Origin: Spirochaetota bacterium
GTDB taxonomy: Bacteria > Spirochaetota > Spirochaetia > DSM-27196 > PWMO01
Reading direction: 5' to 3'
DNA: 13,138 nucleotides
NCBI GenBank assembly: GCA_009908735.1
Contig: JAAAOR010000160.1
Coordinates: 1 to 13,138 of the forward strand
Both the position numbers and the translations under genes were made by a program. Under the pieces are notes generated by a model. The model did no database searches and was not told where the DNA came from. It saw nothing but the letters and a program-made list of their open reading frames with translations. This document shows, piece by piece, positions 7,433 through 13,138 of this stretch. The number at the start of each line of letters is the position of its first letter. Within the stretch, counting starts at the first letter, position 1.

Positions 7433-8382
7433 CGTTCCGCCTCCCAGAGCTCAGTCACGCGGCGGGCATCCTGCTTGAAGCGGTAGCGGTTTTCCTTTAC
7501 CCAGTTTCGAACCTCGCGGAACAACCGCCAGTTGCTATAGAGTCCGCCTCCGGTCTTCAACGCAAATCCTGGAAAGCGCAATATGGGCAGCGCCGCCTGA
7601 TCGGCGCTAAATTGAACCGATAGATTCTTGAGAAAGAACCGCTTGTAGCTCTCGTCCGGGGTGGCATCCTCTACAGCCTCATTCGCGCTCGAGACGAGAA
7701 GCTGTGGATCGATGTGAATCGTATACCCCCACATGTGCGCGCGAAAGCCGAAATCCAGCTTCTGCCAGTAGGGAGAGGGAATGCGGTGGTCGTAGCCTCC
7801 GGAGAACACGAACTGCTCCCGGTTGTATATACCCACATAATCGTGGGGGTACAGTGTTGGTGTTCCGGTGTACGCGGGCACCAGAGGCAGTACTTTCAGT
7901 CTCGAGCGGTAAAACGCCGGCGCCATCGCCGTGGGCAGAAGCTCCGAGCGCTGATTGCGCACCAGCGGCGCCGTGCAGAGATAATTTCGCGCCCGGAGCG
8001 CCGTCTGCATAGTGTCACTCAGTCCGGATACTCTCATGTCATTCCAGATGACGTACACGAAGCGTCCGCGCGCCTCCTGCATGGAGACATTCACCTGCTC
8101 TCCGAGACTCGTCTGCCGCCTCAACAAAAGGAACCGTACGTCGCGGTGCGCCTGTGACAGCGATTCCACATCGTAATGCGACCCTGCGTTCTCAACGGAC
8201 AACACATCGGCAAAGCCGAGCTCCAACACCCGCTCGAAAAAGCCGCCGCGGTTGATGCTCCGCCCACGATTCAAGACCACGAGGGTCACGTTAATCGAAG
8301 AGGACACCCCGCGATCGATGTGTTTCCCGCCGACAACAGTATACGGTAAACTTTCCTCAGTAGTTGAATGTGTAGTACTCAT
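7429..8382 (-). CDS. Glycosyltransferase family 2-like protein
   Basis: A GT-A-like protein of 317 residues from the ATG at 8382. The core begins with the strand INVTLVVLNRG (30-40), then DVLSVENAGS (59-68), the helix QTSLGEQVNVSMQEARGRFVYVIWNDM at about 90-116, and a variable acceptor region. At the place where GT2 enzymes usually have a DxD metal site it reads IWNDM, so only one acid is clear; activity is plausible but not assured. A later GGYDHR (195-200) and an aromatic stretch PYWQKLDFGFRAHMWGY resemble the acceptor-side motifs. The start is uncertain. The ATG at 8382 overlaps the spiro-SPASM gene by 26 bases with only a weak GGCGG upstream, and a TTG at 8475 would add 31 unconserved-looking residues. 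It is coupled to the cytidylyltransferase-family gene by ATGA. Confidence 0.68.
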   Translation of the reverse strand: MSTTHSTTEESLPYTVVGGKHIDRGVSSSINVTLVVLNRGRSINRGGFFERVLELGFADVLSVENAGSHYDVESLSQAHRDVRFLLLRRQTSLGEQVNVSMQEARGRFVYVIWNDMRVSGLSDTMQTALRARNYLCTAPLVRNQRSELLPTAMAPAFYRSRLKVLPLVPAYTGTPTLYPHDYVGIYNREQFVFSGGYDHRIPSPYWQKLDFGFRAHMWGYTIHIDPQLLVSSANEAVEDATPDESYKRFFLKNLSVQFSADQAALPILRFPGFALKTGGGLYSNWRLFREVRNWVKENRYRFKQDARRVTELWEAER

Positions 8383-9919
8383 CGCACCGCCGGCAGAGCT
8401 CCGGATACTCCGCGCGTACCTGACGGAGATGGGCCGCGCTGCCGTTCTGCCAGACTGAATGAATGCCGTCTTCAAACACGTTCCCCATCATATGCTCGCG
8501 ATCGAGGTCTTCTCTGCACATCGGCACGCTACCGTCAAGAAGAATGTTCAGATCGCGCTGCGTATGGCGACAGGGAAACCGGTTGAGCGGCGAGATATCG
8601 GTTACGCGTCGGTCCGGCAGCCGCCCGCAGTAGTGGTCGTACTTCTGAACGATCACCTGCACGCCGCGATCCTTCCACGCCCGGTAGAAGGCCTCGACCT
8701 GCTGCTCCGTTTCGCCCATCCGTATCGTCTGCACGTAGACGCGGTCTCCATGCGCCTCTAAAAGTGTATCGGCGGTTTGCCGGGCCTCCTGAAACCCTCG
8801 CCCCCGCACTTCCGTGTAACTGTCCTCGTCATCGGTATCAAGATCGATGATGAAGCGGGTCGAGGCGAGGTTCATGGCAGCTATCTCGCTCAGATGTTCG
8901 GCACGCCAGCCCACGCCGGATGTCTCCACAAGTAGCTCGAGCCCCGGGGCGTCCTCCACCGTGCGAATGAGGTCGGGAAGCCGCGTGTGCAGGCCGGACT
9001 CGCCCCACAGGGAGATGTGCACCATGCCGTCAGGCGCGAACTGTGCAAGCTCGCCGATGAGAGTCTCGAACCGCTCAATCGGCATTTCCTCTCTCACCTC
9101 GAGAGCATCCGCGCGAATGAGCCGGTAGGGGCTGTGAATGGGCGTCTGCACGTCGCCCTCGACCACCTGTATCGAGGTGTAGGCCGGAAGCGTGCGGAGA
9201 ATCTCCCCGCGCCTTTGAAGGAGCGCGGCAATTCGTACCGCTCGTCCCTCGGCGCCGCCGCCGTCGAGCGCCACGCCGCCGCGTTGGCCCGTCTCGCCCC
9301 CCTTTTCCAGCTCCGCGGCTACGCGAGAGCACAGAAGGTGGTTTCGAGCCGTGTCGCAGGCAAGCGTGGCCCGGAGTATCCTCAGATCCACCGGCGAGAG
9401 CTCGGTCTCCACGTCGAAGGCGTTGATATCCTTCTGTACAACGCCGAAAAGCGCGTCCCGCTTGAGGGGCTCGGGCGATTTTTCGGCGAGCGTCCGCAGT
9501 TGATCGAGAATACGCGGATCGACAAGCTCCGGCGTAAGGCCCTCGGGATAGCCGTCGGCAAAAGTGTACTCCGCGACATAGGTGTGGTGGCTCTCGATCA
9601 TCCTGCCCGTAACGTCTGGATCGAGGAAGGGAGCATCGGCTCGGCAAAAAAGCAACGCTTCCGCCTCGCCCGCAGCCTCTTTGAGCGCCGGCATGAGCGA
9701 CGCCGTATCCCAGCTATCCCGGGTAATGACGGAGGTGTGGCCGTTGCCAGCGGTCACCGCGCCCGGCGTATCGGGGTCAGCGAGAATCGTGGTTTTCTCG
9801 ACGTTCGGCAGGGCGGCCACATACCCGCGTACACGCTCGATGGCGCTGGGCCCACCCGCAAGCGGGACGCTTGCATATTCACTTAACGCAGTTGCGTCGA
9901 TACACACGCTTAACTTCAT
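8357..9919 (-). CDS. Spiro-SPASM family protein (radical-SAM-like, lacking the CxxxCxxC motif)
   Basis: A 520-residue protein with three regions. Residues 1-200 look like a worn nucleotidyltransferase domain: VCIDATALSEYASVPLAG sits where SpsF has its GSTRLPGK loop, LLFCRADAPFLDPDV (89-103) matches the metal-site strand, and LRILRATLACDT (179-190) matches the closing LTLDT strand. Residues about 245-430 resemble a radical-SAM barrel, but the place for CxxxCxxC (247-266) has no cysteine. Residues 431-512 form a SPASM-like region with C431, C450, C468, C509 and C512. SPASM domains bind auxiliary Fe-S clusters. Spirochete-restricted proteins of this layout are known as spiro-SPASM; their function is not established. 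The ATG at 9919 has no clear ribosome binding site; an ATG six codons upstream is possible. It is the first gene of the operon. Confidence 0.8.
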   Translation of the reverse strand: MKLSVCIDATALSEYASVPLAGGPSAIERVRGYVAALPNVEKTTILADPDTPGAVTAGNGHTSVITRDSWDTASLMPALKEAAGEAEALLFCRADAPFLDPDVTGRMIESHHTYVAEYTFADGYPEGLTPELVDPRILDQLRTLAEKSPEPLKRDALFGVVQKDINAFDVETELSPVDLRILRATLACDTARNHLLCSRVAAELEKGGETGQRGGVALDGGGAEGRAVRIAALLQRRGEILRTLPAYTSIQVVEGDVQTPIHSPYRLIRADALEVREEMPIERFETLIGELAQFAPDGMVHISLWGESGLHTRLPDLIRTVEDAPGLELLVETSGVGWRAEHLSEIAAMNLASTRFIIDLDTDDEDSYTEVRGRGFQEARQTADTLLEAHGDRVYVQTIRMGETEQQVEAFYRAWKDRGVQVIVQKYDHYCGRLPDRRVTDISPLNRFPCRHTQRDLNILLDGSVPMCREDLDREHMMGNVFEDGIHSVWQNGSAAHLRQVRAEYPELCRRCDEYYTFNY

Positions 9920-9937
9920 CACGATTGAGTTTATCAT
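9910..9937 (+). promoter_or_regulatory. Candidate xseA promoter
   Basis: TTAACT (9910-9915) and TATCAT (9932-9937) are spaced by 16 bases and lie 22 bases before the xseA ATG. They match the sigma70 hexamers at 4 and 5 of 6 positions. The complement of the -10 region reads TATGAT (9938-9933), a possible -10 for the divergent spiro-SPASM operon, though no good -35 is seen on that side. The whole divergent gap is only 40 bases (9920-9959). Confidence 0.35.
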
Positions 9938-9959
9938 AGCGAACGTGTAAGCTGAAAGC

Positions 9960-11231
9960 ATGGACGGCGGCGCACAAAAACCGCTCAGCGTCGGCGAGCT
10001 CACCCGTAAAATCAAGTTTGCGCTCGAACAGCGCTTCCCCGACGTCACGCTCGAGGGCGAAATATCGAACTTCAAGGCCTCAGCGGCCGGGCATCTCTAT
10101 TTCACCCTCAAGGACGAAGAGGCGGTCATTCAGGCCGTCATGTTCCGCAATCGCACGAACAAGCTGGCTTTTGAACCCACGGACGGAAAGCTCGTGGTGG
10201 TTACGGGCAACGTGTCGGTGTATGCGCGGCGGGGAAACTATCAGATTATTTGCGAGTCCATGCAGCTTGCAGGCGTGGGGAGCATCCTCGCTATGCTCGA
10301 GGAGCGTAAACAGCGCCTCGCATCGGAGGGGCTGTTCGACGAGGAGCAAAAGCGCGCCATCCCCGCCTTTCCCGAGCGCGTCGCGGTGGTCACATCTCCC
10401 ACCGGGGCGGCTATCCGCGACATCCTGCAGGTGCTTGGCCGCCGCCATTCGGGCATCAACCTCGTAGTTCTGCCCACCCTCGTGCAGGGAGACGGAGCCG
10501 CAGCCGGGATCGCCGCGCAGATCAGGCGCGCCGACCGGCATCGACTCGGCGACGTCATCGTGGTCACCCGAGGGGGCGGCTCCCTCGAGGACCTGCTCCC
10601 CTTCTCCGAGGAGAGCGTCGTCCGGGCGGTCGCCGAGGCCGAAACGCCGGTGATCGCCGCGGTCGGTCACGAGATCGATATATCCCTCGTCGAGCTCGCT
10701 GCAGACCGTCGCGCTCCCACACCGTCGGCAGCCGCCGAGCTCGTCTCTATCGACCGTGGCGAGTATCGCAGGCATATCCTCGGGCTCGGCCGGACCATCA
10801 TTGCCGGGCTCAAACAGAAGGTGGAGCGCACGCGGTTCGCCGTGGAGCAGTTCAGCTCCGAGCGCATGCACCGTAACTTCCAGCAGTTCGTCCAGCCGAT
10901 CCATCTGCGATTCGACGACGCCAAGGAGTCGCTGCTGCGAAACACCACCGAGCGCATCACCTCCGCCCGTCATCGTCTCACCGTCGCCACGAGGGAGCTC
11001 GAAACGCTCTCTCCCCAGGCGGTCCTCGAACGCGGATTCGCCATCGTGACCCGCACCGAGGACGGCAGCGTCCTCACCGACGCCGCGGATGCCCCTGTGG
11101 GCTCGCGGGTCACCGCGCGGTTCTCTCACTCCGCCATTACCACCGAAGTACAGGAGCAGCACAGCGATGCAGACATTCGAAGAACGACTGGAGCGTCTCG
11201 AGACGCTCTCGGAAAAAATTCGAACGGGTGA
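9960..11231 (+). CDS. xseA: Exodeoxyribonuclease VII large subunit
   Basis: Catalytic subunit of exonuclease VII, which degrades single-stranded DNA from both ends into short oligonucleotides. The 423-residue length is near the family norm. The N-terminal OB-fold runs from LSVGELTRKIK (9-19) through GEISNFK and HLYFTLKDEEA (45-55) to about 105. The catalytic domain follows with VAVVTSPTGAAIRDILQVL (141-159), VTRGGGSLEDLLPFSEESV (202-220), VGHEIDISLVELAADRRAPT (235-254) and PSAAAEL, then a coiled-coil region (about 265-370) that binds XseB. ERGFAIV near 360 and a small C-terminal beta domain close it. An in-frame TAA just upstream (9948-9950) fixes the start at this ATG or later. No clear ribosome binding site is visible. 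Its 3' end overlaps xseB. Confidence 0.96.
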   Translation: MDGGAQKPLSVGELTRKIKFALEQRFPDVTLEGEISNFKASAAGHLYFTLKDEEAVIQAVMFRNRTNKLAFEPTDGKLVVVTGNVSVYARRGNYQIICESMQLAGVGSILAMLEERKQRLASEGLFDEEQKRAIPAFPERVAVVTSPTGAAIRDILQVLGRRHSGINLVVLPTLVQGDGAAAGIAAQIRRADRHRLGDVIVVTRGGGSLEDLLPFSEESVVRAVAEAETPVIAAVGHEIDISLVELAADRRAPTPSAAAELVSIDRGEYRRHILGLGRTIIAGLKQKVERTRFAVEQFSSERMHRNFQQFVQPIHLRFDDAKESLLRNTTERITSARHRLTVATRELETLSPQAVLERGFAIVTRTEDGSVLTDAADAPVGSRVTARFSHSAITTEVQEQHSDADIRRTTGASRDALGKNSNG

Positions 11232-11439
11232 TCTCGGACTCGACGAAGCGGTGCAGACCTTTGAGGAGGGAATGCGCCTTGCGAAGCAACTTGAGAAGGA
11301 CCTTTCAAGAGTGGAGCGGAAAGTCGAAATCCTCGTAAACGAACCCGATGAGCCCGAAGACGAGCCGGTGCTCGAGCTTTTTCCTGAGCTCAGCGAGCTT
11401 GCCGGCGAGGGGAAAAAGCCCGGCTCACCGGACGTCTGA
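11167..11439 (+). CDS. xseB: Exodeoxyribonuclease VII small subunit
   Basis: Small helical subunit that wraps the XseA coiled coil and is needed for activity of exonuclease VII. The 90-residue product has the typical start FEERLERLETLSEKIRTGDL (4-23), DEAVQTFEEGMRLAKQLEKD (27-46) and a further helix ending at VEILV, then an acidic tail (NEPDEPEDEPV) of the kind often seen in this family. The ATG at 11167 is chosen because it gives the standard N-terminus and AGGAG lies about 10 bases upstream. The gene begins 65 bases inside xseA in another frame, so its translation should depend on xseA. Its stop codon lies within the 3' end of the convergent DUF192 gene. Confidence 0.93.
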   Translation: MQTFEERLERLETLSEKIRTGDLGLDEAVQTFEEGMRLAKQLEKDLSRVERKVEILVNEPDEPEDEPVLELFPELSELAGEGKKPGSPDV

Positions 11440-11913
11440 CGCATCCGGGAGGCGCGAGGGCAGTAGCACCTGGTCGCCGGCACCCACGCCGAGTCGCTCG
11501 AAGGTCCCCCGGTTCAGCTCCAGCGCGTACTTGACCTCTGCGCGGGAATCAACCGACTCCAGGGAAAAGGGCTCCAAATCGTGGATGCCGGTAATTACCC
11601 CGTCCTCCCGTATGTAGGCAAGCGACAGTGGTATCGAGGTATCCTTCATCCAGAAGGACCGATAGTCGGACTCCGGAAAGACGAATAGCATCCCCCGATC
11701 GCGCGCGAGCTCTTCGCGGTTCATAAGCCCCTGGCGGCGGCTTTCGGCAGTGGCGGCAACCTCTACGGTGATGGTTGTCCCACCGAGGAGGAGCTCCACA
11801 GTCGGGAGACTACTCACCGGGCTGTCATCGGCCTCGCAAGAGAGCAGCACGGTGAGCGGCAACAAGAGCAAAAAAACAAAGTCCCGTTTACGGCGACGAT
11901 CAAAACTGCTCAA
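11425..11913 (-). CDS. DUF192-domain lipoprotein
   Basis: The 162-residue product has a basic start, a hydrophobic stretch and a lipobox LLSC with lipidation expected at C26, then a DUF192 domain (about 38-155). Typical family residues are RRQGLMNREEL (59-69), RGMLFVFP (73-80), FWMKDTSIPLSLAYI (87-101) and the C-terminal ALELNRGTFERLGVGAGDQV (130-149). The function of DUF192 proteins is not firmly known. A TTG start at 11913 is chosen because GGGAGG lies 6 bases before it; the ATG at 11937 would put this site inside the gene and lengthen the region ahead of the signal. It overlaps the upstream gene's stop by 14 bases, indicating coupling. Its own 3' end overlaps xseB by 15 bases, with no space for a terminator. 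Confidence 0.85.
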   Translation of the reverse strand: MSSFDRRRKRDFVFLLLLPLTVLLSCEADDSPVSSLPTVELLLGGTTITVEVAATAESRRQGLMNREELARDRGMLFVFPESDYRSFWMKDTSIPLSLAYIREDGVITGIHDLEPFSLESVDSRAEVKYALELNRGTFERLGVGAGDQVLLPSRLPDASDVR

Positions 11914-12577
11914 GAAAGTCCTCCCGTGAGAGATCACGTTGCGACCGCTCCATCTCGCCCGCGGCGAGGAGCGACTCGAACACGGAGCGCGAGACGTACT
12001 TCACCGTGAGCGGCTTCTCCAGAGACATCCGCACATCCTCCGATTCCCAGACGACCTGCGAGGGGTCGAAAACCACGGGCTCCCCGTATTTGCCTTCCAG
12101 CTCAGTGTACATTGTGAAGTAGTCGAGACGCTCCTGGTTGAGCTGCAGGATGACGATGTAGAGCTCTTCCTCCTCGAACTGAAAGAAGGCGCGGTCGACG
12201 AACAGTGTTCCCTCAACCTCGATGAGTTGCTGTTCTCGATCCGGGGTGAGGGTCACGTCGGGGTCTCCGCGATAGATGAAGTTCGGATCCGCGCGGAGGC
12301 GTTCCTTGACCGCGTCCACATCCATTCCAAGCTCGACGGAGCTGAAACCGGTGGGGAGCCCGGCGGCAGACCCTGCACCAGTGTCGCCGGTCGTCTCATC
12401 GGCCGCCGTCTCATCGGCCGCCGTCTCATCGGCCGCCGTCTCATCGGCTGGAGTCTCATCGGCTGGAGTCTCATCCAATGCCGGCGCTCCGCCCGCGGCC
12501 TCCTGCGCCGTCACAGGTTGCGGTGCAGCGAGCCATAACGCCGAAAGGATGAACAGCACCCAGAGCCTTGCGCTCAT
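11900..12577 (-). CDS. Exported hypothetical protein with a DETAA pentapeptide repeat
   Basis: Not recognised as a named family. The 225-residue product has a signal peptide (1-24, ending PVTAQ), then an acidic linker of six pentapeptides, DETPA twice, DETAA three times and DETTG once (35-64), then a folded-looking domain from about 74. That domain begins with GFSSVELGMDVDAVKERL, reminiscent of small BamE-like or repeat-helix lipoprotein starts, and continues through mixed beta strands (LIEVEGTLFV, ELYIVILQL, KYGEPVVF). It ends with a helical, charged tail. The ATG at 12577 has AAGGGAG about 6 bases upstream. A longer frame to 13033 exists but runs through the zinc-ribbon gene in another frame and lacks a signal peptide, so it is rejected. 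It lies 11 bases after the zinc-ribbon gene and overlaps the DUF192 gene. Likely periplasmic. Confidence 0.8.
   Translation of the reverse strand: MSARLWVLFILSALWLAAPQPVTAQEAAGGAPALDETPADETPADETAADETAADETAADETTGDTGAGSAAGLPTGFSSVELGMDVDAVKERLRADPNFIYRGDPDVTLTPDREQQLIEVEGTLFVDRAFFQFEEEELYIVILQLNQERLDYFTMYTELEGKYGEPVVFDPSQVVWESEDVRMSLEKPLTVKYVSRSVFESLLAAGEMERSQRDLSREDFLEQF
11919..11924 (-). promoter_or_regulatory. Ribosome binding site favouring a TTG start for the DUF192 gene
   Basis: GGGAGG on the minus strand lies about 6 bases before the TTG at 11913, inside the end of the upstream gene. No comparable site precedes the in-frame ATG at 11937. Confidence 0.65.
12386..12475 (-). repeat. Six-unit 15-bp in-frame tandem repeat
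   Basis: Six consecutive 15-base units lie inside the exported-protein gene. In coding order, two read GATGAGACTCCAGCC, three read GATGAGACGGCGGCC and the last reads GATGAGACGACCGGC. Units within each class are identical at every base, including third positions, which points to recent expansion by slippage or unequal exchange. Any gain or loss of a unit keeps the reading frame. Confidence 0.95.
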
Positions 12578-12588
12578 TCTTGCTCCCT

Positions 12589-12978
12589 TCACGAGATACT
12601 CACGTAGATGATGACCATGATGAAAAAGGCCAGCGTCACCAGCCCCAGCGCCAGCCAGTAGACCCACCCCGGTGGCGGGTTGCGGCGACGGCCGGCCCGA
12701 GCTCGCTGCTTGCGGTAGGCGAGGGCTTCCTCCGGGCCCGTTTCCAGGTCCGCCGCGTCGTACCACTCCTCGCGACCTGCTCCGTGTCCCGCGCCGCGAA
12801 TTCCACCCCCGCTGTAGCCGCAATTCGGGCAACCGTGCAGGAACTCCTTTCCCTCGCCGGTATAGTCGCACTGCGGGCAGCGCACGGCCGAAAAAAACCG
12901 GCCACACTTCGGGCACACTTTTGCGTGAGGGCGTACTTCGGTGCCACAGTTTTCGCAGAAGAAGCGGCTGCGGGTCAT
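12589..12978 (-). CDS. Zinc-ribbon protein with C-terminal membrane anchor
   Basis: The 129-residue product has four CxxC pairs in the first 55 residues (C8/C11, C22/C25, C34/C37, C50/C53), enough for two zinc ribbons. A glycine-rich and then charged linker follows (about 55-100), with one transmembrane helix at about 103-127 (WVYWLALGLV...) and a very short tail. The ribbons probably face the cytoplasm with the protein tail-anchored in the inner membrane. Such proteins are common and mostly uncharacterised; no catalytic motif is visible. The start is ambiguous between the ATG at 12978 and a TTG two codons upstream at 12984; a weak GAGAAAC lies ahead of both. It begins 14 bases after the stop of the preceding gene and is 11 bases ahead of the exported-protein gene, so it is probably in their operon. 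Confidence 0.82.
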   Translation of the reverse strand: MTRSRFFCENCGTEVRPHAKVCPKCGRFFSAVRCPQCDYTGEGKEFLHGCPNCGYSGGGIRGAGHGAGREEWYDAADLETGPEEALAYRKQRARAGRRRNPPPGWVYWLALGLVTLAFFIMVIIYVSIS

Positions 12979-12992
12979 GGTCAAGTTTCTCG

Positions 12993-13136
12993 TTATAGCC
13001 CGGTTGGACTTCGATATACGATATCACGTGCATACAGCGTTGTGTAGAAAAACTCCTCGGTCACACGAGCGCCGGAGTACACCGAGGAAAAGTCGAAGCT
13101 CAACAGCCCCTCATCCATGGATAGATCGGCCGGGAT
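12993..13136 (-). CDS. 3' end of an unidentified gene, cut by the right edge
   Basis: On the minus strand a frame is open from the window edge to a TAA at 12995-12993, encoding 47 residues with DEGLLSFDFSSVYSGARVTE and FFYTTLYARDIVYRSPTGL at the end. The other two frames on this strand stop early. The alternating Tyr, Phe and Ser content suggests beta strands, but I do not recognise a family. It is followed 14 bases later by the zinc-ribbon gene, which supports it being the upstream member of the same operon. Confidence 0.6.
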   Translation of the reverse strand: MPADLSMDEGLLSFDFSSVYSGARVTEEFFYTTLYARDIVYRSPTGL

Positions 13137-13138
13137 AC

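Noticed and set aside
8383..8475. Longer GT2-like protein from the TTG at 8475
   Set aside because: The added residues lie fully inside the spiro-SPASM SPASM-domain coding sequence and show no glycosyltransferase features; kept only as an alternative start.
8987..9886. Plus-strand frame of 299 codons opposite the spiro-SPASM gene
   Set aside because: Shadow of a conserved-looking protein; its sequence shows no family features and no ribosome binding site.
10080..11483. Long minus-strand frame of 467 codons opposite xseA and xseB
   Set aside because: It is antisense to two clear, conserved genes, has low-complexity Ser/Arg-rich and Asp/Gly-rich content typical of GC-rich shadow frames, and has no recognisable domain.
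12386..12475. CRISPR-like array
   Set aside because: The 15-bp units are directly adjacent with no spacers and are in frame within a coding gene, so this is a protein tandem repeat.
12578..13033. N-terminal extension of the repeat-protein frame
   Set aside because: It runs through the zinc-ribbon gene in another frame. The ATG at 12577 has a good ribosome binding site and starts a signal peptide.

Overview
The window looks like chromosomal DNA from a free-living, fairly GC-rich spirochete (Spirochaeta/Alkalispirochaeta-like). The evidence is an FlaA flagellar-sheath protein (a family confined to spirochetes) and a protein whose layout matches the spirochete 'spiro-SPASM' family, together with ordinary bacterial housekeeping genes. 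Organism assignment is inference from gene content only.

Layout, left to right. (1) 3-500, + strand: the C-terminal part of a probable transposase, cut by the window edge. (2) 591-9919, - strand: one long tightly packed run, read in transcription order as spiro-SPASM protein > GT2-like protein > SpsF-like cytidylyltransferase-family protein > PseG-like/methyltransferase fusion > ATP-grasp protein > secreted N-acetylmuramoyl-L-alanine amidase > GerMN-domain membrane protein > flaA. The first six genes overlap each other by 1, 4 or about 26 bases, so they are almost certainly one translationally coupled operon. flaA has its own consensus sigma70-type promoter (TTGACA-16-TATAAT) and a likely terminator, so it can be expressed far above the upstream genes. 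(3) 9960-11439, + strand: xseA and xseB (exonuclease VII), overlapping by 65 bases and divergent from the operon across a 40-base gap. (4) 11425-13136, - strand: an unidentified gene cut by the right edge, a four-CxxC zinc-ribbon membrane protein, an exported protein with a 15-bp coding tandem repeat, and a DUF192 lipoprotein that converges on and overlaps xseB.

How it may work together. The five genes at the head of the operon look like a sugar-activation and sugar-modification set: nucleotidyltransferase fold, PseG-like fold, SAM methyltransferase, ATP-grasp ligase and a glycosyltransferase-like protein. They sit with a peptidoglycan amidase and the flagellar sheath protein. The best hypothesis is a spirochete cell-envelope or periplasmic-flagellum glycan pathway. 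No NeuB-type synthase or aminotransferase is present, so this would not be a complete pseudaminic acid pathway. The most unusual member is the spiro-SPASM protein, which has a SPASM-like cysteine set but no CxxxCxxC radical-SAM motif, behind what looks like a degenerate nucleotidyltransferase domain.

No tRNA, rRNA, CRISPR array or riboswitch was recognised. No gene-free stretch exceeds 100 bases.
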